In this document: positions 6,301 through 8,528 of the stretch, one piece after another
How the letters are laid out: each line of letters starts with the position of its first letter
How positions within the stretch are numbered: the first letter of the stretch is position 1
Assembly: GCA_905215395.1 (NCBI GenBank)
Contig: CAJMQA010000147.1
Span: forward strand, 1-8,528
DNA length: 8,528 nt
Reading direction: 5' to 3'
Source of the DNA: an uncultured bacterium
GTDB taxonomy: Bacteria > Bacteroidota > Bacteroidia > Bacteroidales > Marinifilaceae
Position numbers and translations under genes: made by a program
The notes under the pieces: model-generated
Databases searched by the model: none
Told to the model about the DNA's origin: nothing
What the model saw: only the letters and a program-made list of their open reading frames with translations

Positions 6301-7482
6301 ATGAAATCGGAAAATAAAGAGTTTGAAGCACATTATCATAAGGCACATCATATTACAGAGGAGCTGTTATCAACCTACTATAATAATCAGTGTGTAAAGG
6401 ACAATGAGGAGATTTGTGAATTTTTTCAGGAGAATCGTTTTTCTGATGCGTTGATAGAGAGATTATCCTCTGCAGAAATACATCGTGAATTTTACGACTG
6501 CTTGGCCCATGAGGAGAAAGAGGAAAATATAGCTCTTTTACTTGACCAGATACGAACGAAAGCAAAACAGAAAAAAAGGCGGATATTCTGGTATCAGATT
6601 GCAGCTTCCATTGCCGTTATCATTGCTGTTTCGATTCTGCTAATACGGCAACAGGAGGAAAGCTCCGGGAAATATTTATATAGCAATACTTTATCTGAGC
6701 AATATATCCGTCCTACCCTGATTCTGGAAAATGACCAGTCCCTGGTTTTGCCGGATAGCAATGAAGTTATAGTGAGTGAAAATTATGGCGTGGAAAAATC
6801 GGGTAATAACACCTTGAGATATAGTTCCGGCCGCTCGGCCGGTATTATCCCTTACAATAAGCTGATTGTTCCCCGGCAGTATACTTATACCGTTTGTTTT
6901 GATGACGGTACAGAAGTGACTTTGAATGCCGGAAGTATTCTTCGTTATCCGGTCAATTTTGCAGGAGATGTGAGGGAAGTAGAACTTTTCGGAGAAGCTT
7001 TTTTTAAAGTAGCTAAATCGGAAAAACCTTTTATTGTACGGATGGGGGAAGAGTATATAACGGTCTATGGCACACAGTTTAATGTGTATACGAGGGACAG
7101 TAATAGTCTTGAGATTGTTTTGGTGGAAGGGAGTATCGGCTTTAAAACGGAAGGGGAAGAAGAAGTCAGAATGCAGCCCAGCCAGATGCTGATATGCGAT
7201 ACCGGGATGAAAAATATAGAGCTTACCTGGGTGGATCCGGAAGATTACATCATGTGGATAGAAAATATGTTTGTTTTTAAAAGTCAGACTTTGGAACGGA
7301 TCTTTACTGAATTATCTGTCTGGTACGGGATAAATGTAATTTCTGAACAGGATCTCAAAAAGATAAAACTGACATTAATGACAAGTAAAAATAATTCGCT
7401 TGAAGATATCTTCAGCTTTATTACAGAAATAACAGGAATTCATTTGATTAAAACAGGAAATATGGAATATAAGGCAGAGTAA
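6301..7482 (+). CDS. FecR-family anti-sigma factor
   Basis: This 393-residue inner-membrane regulator holds the upstream ECF sigma factor inactive until signalled. Residues 1-94 are cytoplasmic and end in the basic KQKKRR. One membrane helix follows at about 95-115 (IFWYQIAASIAVIIAVSILLI), and the rest is periplasmic. The FecR domain spans about 188-282, with FDDGTEVTLNAGSILRYP at 200-217 and VELFGEAFFKV at 227-237. DUF4974 spans about 321-391 (FVFKSQTLERIFTELSVWYG), the part expected to meet the receptor's STN domain. The frame is open to a TTG at 6262, but ATG 6301 has an AGAAGG just upstream and gives the usual length. No promoter is seen in the gap after the sigma gene, so cotranscription is likely. 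Confidence 0.93.
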   Translation: MKSENKEFEAHYHKAHHITEELLSTYYNNQCVKDNEEICEFFQENRFSDALIERLSSAEIHREFYDCLAHEEKEENIALLLDQIRTKAKQKKRRIFWYQIAASIAVIIAVSILLIRQQEESSGKYLYSNTLSEQYIRPTLILENDQSLVLPDSNEVIVSENYGVEKSGNNTLRYSSGRSAGIIPYNKLIVPRQYTYTVCFDDGTEVTLNAGSILRYPVNFAGDVREVELFGEAFFKVAKSEKPFIVRMGEEYITVYGTQFNVYTRDSNSLEIVLVEGSIGFKTEGEEEVRMQPSQMLICDTGMKNIELTWVDPEDYIMWIENMFVFKSQTLERIFTELSVWYGINVISEQDLKKIKLTLMTSKNNSLEDIFSFITEITGIHLIKTGNMEYKAE

Positions 7483-7632
7483 TGAAACGTAAAAGAGCAT
7501 CCCAGGGATGCCCTTTTTAAGCTTTCCCAACGGATAATCAGATTGACAGTCGGTATCAGTTGGAAAGTAGTGATCAGTAATGTGTGAAATAAGCAGGAAC
7601 TTAATTCAAATTACCAAATTCTATACAAAATT
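7483..7632 (+). promoter_or_regulatory. Upstream region of the SusC-like gene, no consensus promoter
   Basis: After the terminator, about 110 nt remain before the receptor ATG. I find no TAnnTTTG here, which would fit use of the neighbouring ECF sigma factor or an activator, but this is inference. ATCAG occurs three times on the + strand at 7537, 7555 and 7573, exactly 18 nt apart; this may be chance or a binding array. Confidence 0.25.
7491..7518 (+). terminator. Intrinsic terminator between anti-sigma and SusC genes
   Basis: GCATCC (7497-7502) and GGATGC (7506-7511) form a 6-bp stem with a CAG loop. One mismatch later, AAAAG (7491-7495) pairs with CTTTT (7513-7517), and the hairpin runs into TTTTT. 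It lies 8 nt after the anti-sigma stop codon. This suggests the sigma/anti-sigma transcript ends here and the receptor gene has its own promoter. Confidence 0.7.
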
Positions 7633-8528
7633 ATGAAAAAAAAGTGTGTGATAAATAATACCTGGGGTATTTATTTTCTTCTGATGGTGGTCTTATTGCC
7701 TTTTCGGGCTGCTGCTACAAATCCGGCACAGGAATCAGTGAGCCGGTTAATAAAGGATAAAGTGGTGACAATTCATGTACAAGCTGTTGCTTTGGATGAG
7801 ATATTGCTGATGATGAGTAAGCAAACGGATTTGTCTTTTGGTTATCAGGAAGGTGTGATTGATAAAACACAGAAATTTTCTCTCTATGTTTCCAATGTGT
7901 CTGTGGAAGATGCTCTCCGTACTCTTTTCCGGAATAGTAATTATGATTTTAAGTATAATGATCAGCGCATATTGATTGTGTTGAAAACTTCTCCGCAACA
8001 GGCGGAAAGTAAGGATGGGAAAATAGTGAGCGGAGTTGTCACGGATCAGGCAGGACATCCTTTAGCTGGTGCGACTGTTTTACTTAAAGGAACAACTCTG
8101 GGGATTGCAACCGATGTGAATGGTGTTTACCGTCTCCAGGTTCCTCAGGAGAGACAGATGTTGGTATTTTCGTTGGTCGGAATGAAGACAAAAGAGGTAC
8201 TTTATGAAGGACAGGCTGAGATCAATGTGATTTTGGAAGAGGATATTACTGAGATGGATGAGGTGGTGGTTACGGGTTACTCTGTCCGGAAGGTGAGCGA
8301 GATGACTGGGGCTGTCCAGCAATTTCATGGCAAGGATGTGAGCAATAATATGGTCAACGGAGATATTTTGTCTGCTTTGAAAGGGCATACGACCGGTTTG
8401 CAGATTTCCGGGAGTGACGGAAATCCGGCCCGGAATAATTCATTGTTATTAAGAGGGGTGGGAACCCTTTACGACGGGAAACAATATCCTTTGATTGTCA
8501 TAGATGGAATCATTACCGATTATACCAA
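7633..8528 (+). CDS. SusC/RagA-like TonB-dependent receptor with STN domain (partial)
   Basis: The first 298 codons of an outer-membrane nutrient importer run off the window; full members have about 1000-1200 residues. A signal peptide covers about 1-28 (hydrophobic YFLLMVVLLPF, likely cut after AAA). The STN signalling domain is at about 44-118 (TIHVQAVALDEILLMMSKQTDLSFGY). A carboxypeptidase-regulatory-like domain sits at about 131-203 (VSGVVTDQAGHPLAGATVLLKGT). The TonB-box region EMDEVVVTGY is at 207-216. The plug starts at about 222, with LLLRGVGTL and YPLIVIDGI at 285-293. The STN domain marks it as the signalling type that controls its own expression through a FecR/ECF pair, exactly the genes next door. 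A SusD lipoprotein gene probably follows outside the window. The substrate cannot be told from this part. Confidence 0.93.
   Translation, partial: MKKKCVINNTWGIYFLLMVVLLPFRAAATNPAQESVSRLIKDKVVTIHVQAVALDEILLMMSKQTDLSFGYQEGVIDKTQKFSLYVSNVSVEDALRTLFRNSNYDFKYNDQRILIVLKTSPQQAESKDGKIVSGVVTDQAGHPLAGATVLLKGTTLGIATDVNGVYRLQVPQERQMLVFSLVGMKTKEVLYEGQAEINVILEEDITEMDEVVVTGYSVRKVSEMTGAVQQFHGKDVSNNMVNGDILSALKGHTTGLQISGSDGNPARNNSLLLRGVGTLYDGKQYPLIVIDGIITDYT

Noticed and set aside
5926..6351. 141-codon minus strand open frame across the sigma/anti-sigma junction
   Set aside because: Overlaps both real genes, has no domain, and is rich in Phe and Lys from AT-rich noncoding sequence.
8080..8388. 102-codon minus strand open frame
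   Set aside because: Antisense to the clear SusC-like receptor; histidine- and serine-rich shadow translation.

Overview
The window looks like a chromosomal stretch from a Bacteroidota species, most likely order Bacteroidales. Three things point there: the SusC/RagA-type TonB-dependent receptor with its own ECF sigma and FecR pair, promoter elements of the TAnnTTTG type instead of a -10 TATAAT, and weak or absent Shine-Dalgarno sequences at most starts. An Odoribacteraceae-like member is possible but is only a guess from overall style.

Layout. (1) 1-129: the last 42 codons of a type III glutamine synthetase on the + strand, closed by a hairpin terminator. (2) 189-2312, minus strand: a two-gene unit, rnhB (RNase HII) followed 12 nt later by a GH3-family adenylating enzyme. 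It converges on the glutamine synthetase gene. (3) 2312-2369: a 56-nt divergent gap holding a perfect 16-bp palindrome, in which each strand reads TACATTTG. It probably acts as two back-to-back promoters, for rnhB and for a DUF4268-type gene (2369-2821). (4) 2822-3267: an AT-rich noncoding stretch with a good Bacteroidota promoter near its end, then a roughly 150-nt leader containing a 13-codon mini-ORF. (5) 3268-5458: a tight three-gene operon of a small divergent GNAT-like protein, an IbrA/DUF3440-like PP-loop (PAPS-reductase-like) protein and an IbrB-like ParB-fold protein, with 40-nt and 4-nt overlaps. (6) 5571-8528: ECF sigma factor, FecR-type anti-sigma factor, a terminator, and the first 298 codons of a SusC-like receptor with an N-terminal STN signalling domain. 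The receptor runs off the window.

How they work together. Block 6 is a textbook trans-envelope signalling unit: the receptor's STN domain is expected to contact the periplasmic FecR domain, which passes the signal through one membrane helix to release the sigma factor. Blocks 1-3 are housekeeping or conserved genes. Block 5 is the part least explained by known biology. PP-loop sulfurtransferase-like plus ParB-like pairs (IbrA/IbrB) are widespread but biochemically uncharacterised, and here a GNAT-fold protein without a recognisable acetyl-CoA loop is translationally tied to the pair. Nucleic-acid modification is a reasonable hypothesis, but the sequence does not prove it. No integrase, transposase, tRNA, CRISPR array or clear attachment repeat was seen.
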